From NCBI GenBank assembly GCA_963825075.1, contig CAWGRX010000015.1, forward strand, positions 310,001-374,000: 64,000 nucleotides of DNA, read 5' to 3'. The position numbers and the translations under genes were made by a program. Under the pieces are notes generated by a model. It had not been told where the DNA came from, searched no databases, and worked only from the letters and a program-made list of their open reading frames with translations. This DNA comes from CAWAVN01 sp963825075 (lineage in GTDB: Bacteria > Planctomycetota > Planctomycetia > Planctomycetales > Planctomycetaceae). Positions 44,683 through 55,433 of the stretch are shown here, one piece after another (position 1 is the first letter of the stretch; every line of letters begins with the position of its first letter).

Positions 44683-46422
44683 ATGTCGGAAACACGGCCT
44701 GCTTCGGACTTGTCGGTGGATAACTTGAATGCCGGGGACTTGTTGCAGTTGGGGCTGGAGGGCGAGGAGGCTCCTTCTTCGGTCCATAGCGGCGAGAGTT
44801 CGCGGTTTGTGCCGCCGGCGCTCGAAATGCTGGCGGAACGGTTTCCCGAATTGGAAATCCTCGAACCCATCGGCTACGGCGGGATGGGCTGCGTTTATAA
44901 AGCCCGGCAGAAGCATTTGGATCGGATCGTGGCCCTCAAAATCTTGCCGGCGGAACTCAGCCAGGACCCGGCATTCGCCGAGCGGTTTGCCCGCGAAGCC
45001 CGCATGCTCGCGAAGCTCTCGCATCCCAATATCGTCACCATCCATGACTTCGGGCAGGCTCAGGAGTTCTCCTATCTCGTGATGGAATATGTGGACGGCA
45101 TGAATCTTCGCGAGGTGCTCAGGACCGGCGGACTCGAACCCGATCAATCGCTGGCGGTGCTTTCGGCCCTCGCGGGGGCTTTGGATTATGCGCACGGCGA
45201 AGGCGTCGTGCATCGGGACATCAAGCCCGAGAACATTCTGTTCGACCGCCGGGGCCACGTGAAGCTCGCGGATTTCGGCCTGGCAAAGCTCGCCTATCCG
45301 AGCGAGGTCAATCCAACGTTGACATTAACCCGGCAAGCGCTGGGAACGCCGCATTACATGGCTCCCGAACAATGGGAATCCCCGCAGGAGGTCGATCACC
45401 GGGCGGATATTTATGCACTGGGCGTCGTGGGTTACGAGATGCTTACGGGCCGGCTCCCAGTGGGGAAATTCGATGCCCCTTCCAGCCTCGCCAAGTTGTC
45501 CCCGGTGGTCGATGATGTGATCCACAAGGCCCTGCACCGCGACCCGGCGAAGCGATTTCAGGACGCCCGGCAGATTCAGGAAGCGCTGGCTCCGGTGCTC
45601 TCCGGTTCGCCGGAGCGATTGTGGTCCAGTCCCTTCGGCCGGAATACGGAAGGCCTGCCGCTAAAGCGCTGGGAAGCGATCTTTCGCGAATGGGCTTCCG
45701 AATACTGGCCCAGCCGGCCGATGCGAAATACGTTGGAATGGCTGCGGGATGAAATCGTAGCCGGGGCCAAGTTCCTCGGACGGGGCCTGCTCCAATTGCC
45801 CTGGGGCGCGATAGCGGGATTCTGTTTGATTCTGGGCATGGTCAACAGCTACTGGGCGATGGGCCAAGTGGAATACCAGCGTTACGGCAGAGTCGCCTTT
45901 AAAGAAAGCGGAACCGGCAACAGGGTCGAGAGCGTCTCGCAACCGATCACCGAAATCCGCACCCGCGGCTTTGACGGCTTCGACTCGCTGACCCAATTCG
46001 GCATGATACGCGTGGAGAACTATTGGGTGCTGGTGGCGGCTGGCGGGATTCTGTTTCTCGCGGTATTCCGGCCCGTGTTTGGGCCGCGTGCGGATTTGCT
46101 GGCGATCCTCCTCGCCGCTTATGGGATTCTGCATGTGTGCCTGTTTTACAATACCCTGTCCGACTACATTACGGCCGACATCATCAGCCAGCCGCGGCCG
46201 GCCTGGTCCGTTTCGATCACCAATCAAACCAACGTGGTTCGCATGGAATACCGGGCCGCGCCGCTGGTGGTGGGGGTCACGTTCGCGGTGTTGCTGCTGT
46301 CGCTAGTGTGGAACATGTTTTCGCGGGTGACGGCGCACTTTCAAGCGGCACCGCCGGAAGATCGGCGGTTCTTGCGGTCGTTCTACCAATCGCTGCTGGG
46401 CTTGCCGCCGGACGGCCACTAA
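44683..46422 (+). CDS. Membrane-bound Ser/Thr protein kinase
   Basis: 579 residues; AAGGG precedes the ATG. An N-terminal acidic region (1-55) leads to a Hanks-type kinase domain with the GYGGMG loop (64-69), catalytic VALK Lys86, HRDIKPEN (His177-Asp179) and DFG (197-199), then GTPHYMAPEQW and HRADIYALGVVGYEMLTG. From about residue 365 come hydrophobic segments (AIAGFCLILGMVNSYWAM, WVLVAAGGILFLAVFRPVF, LAILLAAYGILHVCLFYN, LVVGVTFAVLLLSLVWNMF), so the catalytic domain is cytoplasmic and anchored by about four helices. There is no PASTA or other known sensor module, and the loops between helices may be the sensor. Such kinases are abundant in planctomycetes. Targets are unknown. Confidence 0.92.
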   Translation: MSETRPASDLSVDNLNAGDLLQLGLEGEEAPSSVHSGESSRFVPPALEMLAERFPELEILEPIGYGGMGCVYKARQKHLDRIVALKILPAELSQDPAFAERFAREARMLAKLSHPNIVTIHDFGQAQEFSYLVMEYVDGMNLREVLRTGGLEPDQSLAVLSALAGALDYAHGEGVVHRDIKPENILFDRRGHVKLADFGLAKLAYPSEVNPTLTLTRQALGTPHYMAPEQWESPQEVDHRADIYALGVVGYEMLTGRLPVGKFDAPSSLAKLSPVVDDVIHKALHRDPAKRFQDARQIQEALAPVLSGSPERLWSSPFGRNTEGLPLKRWEAIFREWASEYWPSRPMRNTLEWLRDEIVAGAKFLGRGLLQLPWGAIAGFCLILGMVNSYWAMGQVEYQRYGRVAFKESGTGNRVESVSQPITEIRTRGFDGFDSLTQFGMIRVENYWVLVAAGGILFLAVFRPVFGPRADLLAILLAAYGILHVCLFYNTLSDYITADIISQPRPAWSVSITNQTNVVRMEYRAAPLVVGVTFAVLLLSLVWNMFSRVTAHFQAAPPEDRRFLRSFYQSLLGLPPDGH

Positions 46423-46428
46423 TTCACC

Positions 46429-46457
46429 AAACCGGGGCGTACCACCCTGCGGCTAAT
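46429..46457. repeat. Solo core of the TAGCCGCAGGG repeat (inverted)
   Basis: AAACCGGGGCGTACCACCCT then GCGGCTAAT is the reverse complement of the core found in the MITE-like elements. It is seven bases after the kinase stop. Confidence 0.75.
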
Positions 46458-46485
46458 GCATGAACCCAGTGGCAGCGACGTTCGC

Positions 46486-46791
46486 TCAGCCTTTGGGCGG
46501 TTGGGACTTGGCCGGTGTGGGGCACATCACGAGGTGATTGAGCACCGCATTCACGCCGGCCACTTCGCGGACAAGTTGGCAAACGCCGTGCCGATCCGCC
46601 GCCGTGGAGACCACGCCTTCCAGGCAGATGCCGTCGGGAATCCGGCGGACGACCAGGCTGGAAAACTCAAGTTCCGGACAGGCCATCAAATCGTGCCGGA
46701 TGCGGGCTTCGAAAGAATGGCCTGGCGCGGGGCTGGTTGCGGATGGGGCTTCGACGACGGGGGTTTCTGGAAATTCGGGCGAGATTTTCAT
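46486..46791 (-). CDS. BON-domain protein
   Basis: 101 residues from the ATG at 46791 (AAGGA ten bases upstream). After a Pro/Ala-rich linker, FEARIRHDLMACPELEFSSL then VRRIPDGICLEGVVSTAADR and VCQLVREVAGVNAVLNHLVM is one BON domain (I...L..(V)xVxxxxGxVxLxGxVxxxxxxxxAxxxAxxVxGVxxVxN). BON domains bind phospholipid surfaces or serve as interaction modules. No signal peptide is evident. It is convergent with the kinase gene; any functional link to it is only suggested by proximity. Confidence 0.8.
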   Translation of the reverse strand: MKISPEFPETPVVEAPSATSPAPGHSFEARIRHDLMACPELEFSSLVVRRIPDGICLEGVVSTAADRHGVCQLVREVAGVNAVLNHLVMCPTPAKSQPPKG

Positions 46792-47285
46792 TGTGAGTCG
46801 ATCCTTCGCTTTGATTCTCGGGAATCGAGAAATGGGTGGGGATTCCAGGGGCTGAATCATCACTATACCATCCTTTATTGCGAAGTAAAATCAAAAAACA
46901 CCACGAGCCGAAATTGGCAATTTGGAGAACTTCGCAACCCCTATGCCCAACCGCGGATTTTTCCGCCGCCCTGGCGAGAAACCCTTCATTCCAAAGCGAA
47001 AAAGCCTACAAATCTTGGCAAAGCCTGTCGCGGGATCGCTCCCATTTTTTCTTCTTCCAAGGAAAGAATTGCGAAGACCTCCGCGTCCCGAAGCCAGGCT
47101 TGAAGGCATGTTTGCCGAAATCGAGGGCAATCTCCGATTCGAGACGCCCTTGGAAAAATAGAAGGTTTGGGGGAATTTATTCCAAAAGTCGGGCGCGAAG
47201 CGGGCCGCGTCCGGGTAGGATGCACAGCGTCGATCACGTCAAAGAGTCACCTCCGATCTCTCTCTGTTTGTGGAAGGGCCGTGCC
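46792..47285. other. Gene-free leader region
   Basis: Readable frames here are not conserved-looking, with no repeats of the families described and no RNA fold I could identify. It probably holds the divergent promoters for the BON gene and the large exported protein. Confidence 0.5.
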
Positions 47286-50128
47286 ATGTTGCTGTCGGAT
47301 TGGTTGAATGATGTCATGCGAAGTCATTCGCATCCTTCGCGAAAGTCCCTGCGGGCGGTTCCCTCATTTGCCGAGATCGAAACGCTCGAAGATCGCTGTC
47401 TCCTCTCCACGTTTACGGTGACCAACCTGAACGATTCCGGAGCCGGCTCGTTGAGGCAGGCGGTGATCAACTCCAACAACGCCGGTGGCCCGGACGACAT
47501 CCGCTTCAGCCAGGACCTGCTCAACACCTCGCGGGTGATTGCCTTGACGTCGGGACAAATCACAATCACCGATTCGGTTTACATTCTCGGCCCCACGTTT
47601 GATCCGGCCGGGATCATCGTCAGCGGTAACAACAGCGACCGCGTGTTCCGGGTCGCAGCCGCGGCCCAGAACGTCACGCTTCAATTCTTCACAGTCTCAC
47701 AAGGCAGCACCGGCTCAAATGGGGGCGGCATTGCCAATGCCGGCCCGAATACGGTCCTCAAGGACATGGTGATTTCCTCGAACCAGGCGATCGGATCGGG
47801 GGGCGGGATCAGCGTCGATAGCGGCCGGGTGGAGATCCAGCGGTCGAAGATCCTCAACAACACGGCGTTCACCAACGGGGGCGGAATCGTAAACACCGGC
47901 GGCACTCTGGTCATCAACCAGACCACCATCGATAGCAATGTCGCGGTCAGCGGAGGCGGGATCCTTACGCAAAGCGGCTCCCCCCAAACGACGATCGCCA
48001 ACAGCACCATTTCCCACAACACGGCCGCCAACGGAAGGGGGGCGGGATTGCCAGCCTGAGTACGACCAGCACGGCTCTTACGCTGCAAAACTCCACGATC
48101 GCCGGGAATGTGAGCAGGTTCGGTGGCGGGGGCATCAGCGCGGAGGCCGGGACGGTGATGGTCATGAATGTGACCATCGCCAACAACTTGGATTTCAGCA
48201 CTGCGTCCGACAGCGCGGGCGGGTTGCGGCGGATCGGCGGCGGCACGGTCACGGGCATCAACCTGATCGTCTCCCAAAACACCGGGGGGAACAACGACAA
48301 CACCAATGGCGTGACGGCGATCAACGGAGCGGCCAGCCACCAAAACTTTATCAACGGCAATCCGCAGTTGGGACCGCTGCAAGACAACGGCGGCCCGACG
48401 TTCACCATGATGCCGTTGCCAGGCAGTCCCGTGCTGGGAGCCGGCGATTCCAATCCTGCCGTTGCCACGACCCTCGATCAACGCGGGTACGCGCGGAACG
48501 TGTCCGCCGGGGGCGGCGGCGCTCCCTCGGTCGATCAGGGGGCGGTGGAATTCTTTCCCACGCTCACGCAGCCTTATGCCGTCAGCCCCGGCGTCAACTC
48601 CGGCAACCTCGCCAGCCGGGCCTATAATGCCACCAGCCGAAACGGCAACGCCCGTTTCAGCCGGCAGGCGTATGGGCCGGCCGGGTTCGAGGTCCGCATT
48701 GCGCTCGGGGACATCAACGGCGATGGGACCAAGGACATCATCACCGCTCCGGGGCCGGGATTCGGCGTGAGCTCGCATGTCGAAGTTTTGAACGGCATCG
48801 ATCCCAGCCAGGTCCTAGCGAATTTCTTCGCCTATGAGGGATTCTTCGGCGGCGTGTTCGTGGCAGCCGGGGACCTGACCGGCGACGGCATCCCGGAAGT
48901 TCTCACCGGATCGGGCGCGGGGGGACTCGCGACGATCCGCATTGTGGATGTCTCCAATCCCAACTTTCCTCCCAACCTCTTGGCCACCGTGTTTCCCTTC
49001 GCGAATTTCTTCGGCGGGATTCACGTCGCCAGCGGCGATGTCAACGGCGACGGCCGGGCCGATCTGATCGTTTCCGCGGGAGCCGGCGGTGGGTCCCGCG
49101 TGCGGGTTTATAATGGAATGACCGTGGTCGCCAATCCGAACAATTCGTCCGTCATCGCCGACTTCTTTGCCTATGGCGGTTTCTTCGGAGGCGTGTTCGT
49201 CGCGGCGGGCGATGTCAACGGCGACGGGAAGGATGAGATCATCACCGGCCCCGGTCCCGGCGGCGGCCCGCACGTCAAAGTCTTCAATCAGTCCGGCCAG
49301 TTGCTTTCGCAGCTTTTTGCCTATTCCGTCAATTTCACCGGGGGCGTTCGCGTCGGGGCGGTCGATGCCAATGGCGACGGCTTCGCCGACATCATCACCG
49401 GGGCCGGTCCCGGCGGCGGGCCACACGTGCGGGTCTTCGATGGCTTGATCCTGAGCACCTTCGGAGGCGGCATCGACCTTGCCAGCTTTTTTGCTTTCGA
49501 TCCGTTCGACACGGGCGGAGTTTACGTGGCCGGTTCCGATGCGAGAACAGGCGGCGGTTCGCCTTTGCTTCTCGCGGATGGAATATACGATTCCGCACCG
49601 GCTCCCCCTCCGACCGCCGAAGATTTAGCCAACCTCACCGGTGCCGCCATCCAGCGGTTCGCGGCGGCGGGGCTGAATGCCTACGGTGTTTCCCTGTTGG
49701 AACATGCGAGCGTGGAACTCTCCGACTTGCCGGGGACGCTTTTAGGGCTGACGTTTGGGAATCGGGTATTGATCGATCCCGACGCAGCGGGTGCGGGGTA
49801 TTTCATTGATAACACGCCGGGGGGCGACAACGAATTTTCCCAAACCGGAATCGCTTTGGTTCCGAATGCGCAGGGCCGGGTCGATCTGCTGACCGTGATT
49901 GCTCACGAACTGGGGCACGTGCTGGGGCTTCCCGACGAGCCGTCCGACATCAAACCCGCTCAATTGATGGCCGACCGCCTGGCTCCGGGGGTTCGCCGAT
50001 TCGTGCGGGAAGAGGATTCTCGCCGCCTTGGATTCCGCGTTCCAAACCGAGAACTTGGACGCCTTGCTCAATTGAGCGAACCTGGCCGCCGGAGAACCTA
50101 CAATTTGACTCTCATTTTCCGAGGGTGA
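47286..50128 (+). CDS. Giant exported LEDRCLLS / right-handed-helix / FG-GAP protein with a metalloprotease-like end (one frame break)
   Basis: About 947 residues. Near the N-terminus EIETLEDRCLLSTFTVTNLN is the planctomycete LEPR-XLL-type motif. Then come polymorphic beta-helix repeats (SGAGSLRQAVINSNNAGGPD, NNTAFTNGGGIVNTGGTLVI, GGGISAEAGTVMVMNVTIAN) and five or more FG-GAP units (AAGDVNGDGKDEIITGPGPG, GAVDANGDGFADIITGAGPG). At the end, TVIAHELGHVLGLPDE has the HExxHxxGxxD zinc motif of matrixin-like peptidases. At about 48045 one G is missing from a G-run; restoring it gives NGRGGGIASLSTTS. It is probably cell-surface or secreted. Calcium is expected to bind the FG-GAP DxDGDG-like loops. 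Whether the C-terminal part is an active protease is untested. Confidence 0.85.
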
Positions 50129-50278
50129 TATAATTCGGGGAACGAGCATGGAGAGGTTCCGCCCCGGTTGTTCGGCGAATCGGGCGTTTTGTCCTCAAGG
50201 CTTTCTCCGTCGGACCGCGTTTTCGTCCACCATTTCGAGTGCGTGAAAATGCCCTGCGAATGCAAATGATTGGAGCGG

Positions 50279-52526
50279 ATGGTGCAAACGAAAGTCTGGA
50301 ATTTCCCAATCGGGCGGCTGGGTTGGTTGATCGCGGCATTGGCTTTGGGGTGGGGCTTCCCGGCCGGGCGGCCTCTTGCCGCCGCGGATGATGTCGGGGA
50401 GTCCGCCAAGCGTCCTGTGCTGTTCATCACCGTCGAAAGCCCGCTGACCGATGCCCAGGTCGGCCGGGTCAAGAACGCCGCCCTCAATCTGCAAACCGAA
50501 GCCGGCCAGCGAAAAAAACAGGGCCTGTTGTTTTTGGAAATCCAGCCGGGCAGCAGCGAGTTCTATGAAGTCTGCGGCCTCGCCGATTGGCTCACGTCGC
50601 CCAAGATCTCCAACGTGACGACCGTGGCCTGGGTTCCCAAATCCGTGACCGGGAACAACGCGATCCTCGCCTTGGGTTGCCGGGAAATCGTGATGGCCCC
50701 CGAGGCCGAGTTGGGCGACATCGGACGCGGCCAGGCCCTGGAAGAGAATCGGCAGAAGCTGGTCATCGACATCGTTTCCAAAGCAAACAACAACAAGGTC
50801 AGCGAAGCTTTGGTCCGCAAAATGATGGACCGGGGTATCGAACTCGACCGCATCACTTTGGAAAAAGGCAAAGGCCCCAACGCGACGGAAACCACCGAAA
50901 TCGTCACCGGGGATGAGCTCAAAAAACTCCAGGAACAAAAAGCCGTCATCAAGAATACGACGCAGATTCTGGATAGTGCCGAGGCCGGCGTATTCACCGG
51001 CGAGAACGCCCGCCGCTGGGATGTGCTCGTCACGCAGACCGCCACCAGCCGAAAAGAACTCGCCGACACTTACAAGCTCGAGCCGTCGGACCTCCGCGAA
51101 GATCCCTCGATCGCCGGGGAACTCAACGTCCGGCTGATCAAGGTGGAGGGCATGATCGAGCCGGTGATGGGGGCCTACATTCAAAGGCTCATCAACCGGG
51201 CCGTCTCCGAAGGGGCCAACATGATTATCTTCGAGGTCGATTCGCCCGGCGGATACATGGAGACCATGTGGGAACTTAGGTATGCAATCACCGATTTGAG
51301 CGACAAAAAAGTCCGCACCGTGGCCTACATCCCCAAGACCGCCATGAGTGCCGCGGCGGTCATTTCGCTGGCCTGCGATGAAATCTACATGAAGCCCGAC
51401 GCCAAGATCGGCGATGCGGGACCGATCACCATCGGCAAAGGCCAGGCCTTCGAGTGCGTTCCCGAAAAGCAATTGAGCGCGATCCGCGCGGAACTGACTT
51501 CGCTCGCCGAGAAAAAACACCGCCCCGCCGCGCTGCTGGAAGCCATGGCCGACCGCAACCTAGTGGTCTATGAAGTCCGCAATAAAAAGGACGGGCACAT
51601 CTGGTACTTGAGCGAAGCCGACCTCCACAAGCAATCGAGCGAATGGGAAAAAGTCGGCGTCGTGCCGGAGTCGGAAAAGGACCTGCTCCTCACCGTCACC
51701 GGCAAACGGGCCCACGAACTCAAGCTTGCCGAGCCACCCGTTTCCGACATGGAGGAACTCAAGCAGCGGCTGGGCATTCCGGCGGAAACCAAATTGGAGC
51801 CGATGCAGGAAAACTGGGTCGATAGTTTGATCTTCAAACTCAACTCGCCCGGCTGGACGGGGACGCTGTTTACCGTGGCGTTGATTTGCCTGTTCCTCGA
51901 ACTGCACATGATGACCGGCTTTCTCGCGATTATCTCGGCCCTGTGCTTTGCCCTGTTCTTCTGGTCCCGCTACATGGGCGGCACCGCCGGTTGGCTCGAG
52001 GTGATTTTGTTCGTCGGGGGCCTGGTCTGTTTGGGGCTGGAACTGTTTGTGATCCCCGGCTTCGGGGTGTTCGGGATCTCCGGGGGGCTGATGGTGCTGT
52101 CTTCTTTGATCCTGGCCAGCCAGACCTTCGGCGACAGTTGGGGTCACGACATGGAAAGACTCGCCACCACCGTCAAAACATTAAGCCTGTCGATCGCGGC
52201 GGTGATGGCGATCGCGGCGACGATCAACCGCTACCTGCCGCATATCCCGCTGTTCAATGCGATCATTCTCCATCCCCCCCATTCCCAGGACGAGGCCGAG
52301 GGGCCGAAACTCCGGCCCGGCAGCGAAGGTTTCGCCGGTGACAGCGCATTTGCGGATTCTCGTCGGCCTGACGGGAACCGCCCAATCCGTGCTCCGCCCC
52401 GCGGGTAAAGCCCGCTTCGGCGACCGCATGGTCGATGTCGTCAGCAACGGCCCCTACATCCAAGCCGGCACCCAAATCGAAGTCATCGAAGTCGCCGGGA
52501 ATCGGGTGGTCGTGCGCGAAGTGTAA
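50279..52526 (+). CDS. NfeD-family membrane serine protease with two ClpP-like segments (one frame break)
   Basis: About 748 residues. A signal or anchor (LIAALALGWGFPAGRPLAAA) is followed by a first ClpP-like segment (VLFITVESPLTDAQVGRVKN, TTVAWVPKSVTGNNAILALG then CREIVMAPEAELGDIG; about 45-160). A second follows (ANMIIFEVDSPGGYMETMWE, AYIPKTAMSAAAVISLACDE, IYMKPDAKIGDAGP; about 310-395). MSAAAVIS is where NfeD/1510-N proteases have the nucleophilic Ser, and downstream lysines could pair with it. From about 530 come four membrane segments and at the end an OB-fold (LVGLTGTAQSVLRPAGKARF, GDRMVDVVSNGPYIQAGTQI). One extra base at about 52310-52345 breaks the frame before this OB-fold. Known homologues cleave stomatin partners; no stomatin gene is adjacent. 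The start is uncertain (TTG 50270, ATG 50279 or GTG 50282). Confidence 0.88.
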
Positions 52527-52566
52527 AGAACACGTCGCAACGAGACCCAGCCAATCATTCCGTTTG

Positions 52567-53892
52567 TTACTGGCCGGATTCGAGGCGTTCGAGCATTCGG
52601 CGGGCTTTGAGGGCGGCTTCGGTTTGGGGGAACCGCCGCATCAGCTCGCGGAGGCGGAGTTTCGCTTCCCCCCGGCGGGGCCGGCTGCGTTTGAGTTCGG
52701 CCAATTCGGCCTCGGCCCGCATTTCGTCTTGGGTTTTGTCGGCGTGTTCTTCCCAGCTCACCGTGCCCCGGTGCGTGCCCGCGTTGGGGCTGGGAGAGGG
52801 GTCGGCCAATTCCTCGTATTCGTCCATCTCTTCAAAGTTGGCCGGCCCTCCCAAGAAGTGCGATTCCGAGCGGGAGAGGGTCTGCCGAACGAGGATGGAA
52901 TCCGAAGTGCCCGGCTCGGGACCGCCGTCCCAACCTGTGGAGTCAAAGCCGGTCGGCTCTTCTCCGTAGTCGACGGTTCCCGTGCCATGCGTCCGCTGCC
53001 TCGGCGGTTGGCCCGCTCCCGCGTAAGCCTGTTGTGAGTCCGGTCTCTCTGCAGGAATCTCGGCAGCGGGAGCAAACGGTGCGGCCGGAACCTGCTGGGA
53101 CGGCGCAGCAGTCGAAGCCGGGATGGCAGGGACCGGCCCGTGCCCCACTCGACCCAGAACGCGGGATTCCTGGATCCGCGCCATGAGAATGTCCGCCGCT
53201 TCCACGAGTTGCTCAAACGAAATCCGCCGGCCTTCCAGCACGGCGGGGCGGAAACTCACCCCGGTGCAAATCGCCCCATGCACGACCAATTTCAGCGCCT
53301 GCGACAAATAATAAGCCGCAAGATACGCTCCACCGGCCAACAGCCAAACCGCCGCGCTCAGCAAACGCTCGGCAATGTCGCCGCCGGAGAGCAACCCGCT
53401 CGCCGCGCCGCCGCTGAGACTCAAAACCGCCGCCCACAGCCAAACCAGACTCCGCCGTGTTTGGGCTTTGACCGCGACGCTCTCGGACAGCGGGATGCAT
53501 TCGACAGAATGCCCATAAAGGCTGCTTGCAGTTTTGCGGACCGCGTGCGAGTTCGCCGTCAGAACGACCGGGCAGAGGTCCAAGTGACCAACCAAAAACC
53601 CCAAAAGTCCCGCCCGGCGACCGCGGATTTCCACACAGGGCGCATCCGGCCCGTGGGGTTGGGGGTGGAGGGACAGGTTTTGGAGCACAAGTCGCGTTTC
53701 CCCGCGAAATAAGCTGTTCGCCGCATCTTTTCCCAGCACCAGCAAAACCGCGGCACAGGCATTGGCTGCCAGAATCAATAAGGGATCATTCCACATTACC
53801 TCGCGGCCCTCAAATGCAAACTCACTGGGATTTTTGAACGGTTGACGAATACCAGAATCGGCTAGGGGAATGACCTGAGACGTTTTGAACAT
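52567..53892 (-). CDS. Membrane protein with a long low-complexity linker, unknown
   Basis: 441 residues. It has an N-terminal membrane segment (LLILAANACAAVLLVLG), two more at about 140-200 (LVWLWAAVLSLSGGAASGLL, LLSAAVWLLAGGAYLAAYYL), then a Pro/Ala/Gly-rich and acidic region (residues about 240-390). It ends in a helical segment with ADKTQDEMRAEAELAELKRS and FPQTEAALKARRMLERLESG, similar to TPR-type tails. An alternative start is MWNDPLLI at 53796, which puts the membrane helix at the very beginning. No known family is recognised. It is convergent with the NfeD-type gene. Confidence 0.72.
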   Translation of the reverse strand: MFKTSQVIPLADSGIRQPFKNPSEFAFEGREVMWNDPLLILAANACAAVLLVLGKDAANSLFRGETRLVLQNLSLHPQPHGPDAPCVEIRGRRAGLLGFLVGHLDLCPVVLTANSHAVRKTASSLYGHSVECIPLSESVAVKAQTRRSLVWLWAAVLSLSGGAASGLLSGGDIAERLLSAAVWLLAGGAYLAAYYLSQALKLVVHGAICTGVSFRPAVLEGRRISFEQLVEAADILMARIQESRVLGRVGHGPVPAIPASTAAPSQQVPAAPFAPAAEIPAERPDSQQAYAGAGQPPRQRTHGTGTVDYGEEPTGFDSTGWDGGPEPGTSDSILVRQTLSRSESHFLGGPANFEEMDEYEELADPSPSPNAGTHRGTVSWEEHADKTQDEMRAEAELAELKRSRPRRGEAKLRLRELMRRFPQTEAALKARRMLERLESGQ

Positions 53893-54214
53893 CCCTCCCT
53901 AAAGATAATACCGTAATCTCCCGGCTACACTCAAAAGAAATGTCATTTTTTGTCAGATTCTTCGGGATTTTCCTTCAGCTTCCCCCAATTTTGCCATTCC
54001 CTCGGTCCGGCCGAGGATCACATCCTCTGAACTCTTCCCCCAGGCTCCGCCGACTCGAATAGCCGTTTCTCGCGGGTTTTCGGAGCTTGGGGGAATGCAC
54101 GCTGGAATCGCTTCCCTCAAAAGTCGGTTGTTCCGATTGGGGGGAACCACTACAATCTTTCCTCAGTTACCCAAATCTTTTCGAAGGAATTGCAGACCAA
54201 CCGTTGGAGTATCG
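53893..54214. other. Gene-free stretch upstream of metK
   Basis: No gene, and no SAM-riboswitch-like set of conserved loops, is visible here. Reading for SAM-I and SAM-II motifs gave nothing convincing. A short inverted CTTCCCCCAGG.../...TTGGGGGAA pair (about 54034-54097) could form a hairpin. Confidence 0.4.
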
Positions 54215-55396
54215 ATGTCAGTTTACGCTTTTACTAGTGAATCCGTCAGCATGGGCCACCCGGACAAGGTGTCCGATCAGGTGTCCGATGGGATTCTCGA
54301 CGCCCTGTTGGCCCAGGATCCCGAATCGCGGGTGGCCTGCGAAACATTGTGCACCACGGATTTGGTGGTTCTTTCCGGCGAGGTGACCACCAAGGCCAAG
54401 ATCGACCATGCCGACGTCGTTCGCCAGGTGGTGCGGGACATCGGCTATGTGAGCGACGACATCGGCTTCGATGCGGACACTTGCCGGATTTTCCTCGCGC
54501 TTCACAGTCAAAGTGCGGACATTGCCCTCGGCGTGGATCAGGAGGGGGCCGGCGACCAGGGGCTGATGTTCGGCTATGCCTGCAATCAGACCGAAGAATA
54601 CATGCCCGTGCCGATCGCGCTCGCCCATCGGATCATCAATCGGCTGACCGAAGTCCGGCAGCAGAACGTCGTCGATTGGCTGCGTCCCGACAGCAAAAGC
54701 CAGGTGACCGTCAACTATGACGGCCGAACTCCGCTGGAAGTTTCCGCCGTGGTCGTCTCCACGCAGCACGATGCCAAGGTCAGCCAGGGCGAAATCCACG
54801 AGTTCGTCAAGGAAGAAGTCGTGCGAAAGTCGATTCCCGAAAACCTGCTCTCGGCCGCTGCCAAGTATCACATCAATCCCACTGGGAAATTCGTGATCGG
54901 CGGACCGCACGGCGATACGGGACTCACCGGGCGGAAAATTATTGTGGACACCTACGGCGGTTGGGGCCGGCACGGTGGCGGAGCCTTCAGCGGGAAAGAT
55001 TCGACCAAGGTGGACCGTTCCGCCGCTTACATGGCCCGGCACATTGCCAAGAACATTGTCGCCGCCGGCCTCGCAGACGAATGCGAAGTGCAACTGGCGT
55101 ATGCCATCGGCGTGGCGGAACCGGTGAGCGTGCACGTGCAAACGAACGGCACGGCGAAGGTTGACGAATCCCGCATTGAATCGCTCGTCCGCGAATTGTT
55201 CCCGCTGACGCCTTCGGGAATCATCAAGTATCTGGAACTCCGCCGGCCGATCTTCCGTAAGACGGCGGCGGGCGGCCACTTCGGCCGGAACGATCCCGAT
55301 TTCTCCTGGGAGAAAACCAATAAAGCCCCCGAACTCCGCGATGCCGCGGGCCTCGGCGACAAATTGCCCGAACCGCAATTTGTGGTGAGCGGTTAG
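54215..55396 (+). CDS. metK: S-adenosylmethionine synthetase
   Basis: 393 residues; GGAG lies about six bases before the ATG. MetK makes S-adenosylmethionine from methionine and ATP. SESVSMGHPDKVSDQVSDGI carries the ATP/metal His (HPDK). DQEGAGDQGLMFGYA is the GAGDQG motif, GGPHGDTGLTGRKIIVDTYG and GGAFSGKDSTKVDRSAAYMA the second methionine/phosphate motif, and the protein ends DKLPEPQFVVSG. The length is standard. The gene that follows 37 bp later (unknown membrane protein) may be cotranscribed. Identity is secure. Confidence 0.97.
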   Translation: MSVYAFTSESVSMGHPDKVSDQVSDGILDALLAQDPESRVACETLCTTDLVVLSGEVTTKAKIDHADVVRQVVRDIGYVSDDIGFDADTCRIFLALHSQSADIALGVDQEGAGDQGLMFGYACNQTEEYMPVPIALAHRIINRLTEVRQQNVVDWLRPDSKSQVTVNYDGRTPLEVSAVVVSTQHDAKVSQGEIHEFVKEEVVRKSIPENLLSAAAKYHINPTGKFVIGGPHGDTGLTGRKIIVDTYGGWGRHGGGAFSGKDSTKVDRSAAYMARHIAKNIVAAGLADECEVQLAYAIGVAEPVSVHVQTNGTAKVDESRIESLVRELFPLTPSGIIKYLELRRPIFRKTAAGGHFGRNDPDFSWEKTNKAPELRDAAGLGDKLPEPQFVVSG

Positions 55397-55433
55397 CCAC
55401 AACCAGCGGTTTCGACTTTCCATTAAGGGAATA

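Noticed and set aside
53893..54214. Possible SAM riboswitch upstream of metK
   Set aside because: I looked for SAM-I and SAM-II conserved loops and found none. The only structure is a weak CCCCCA/TGGGGG pair.
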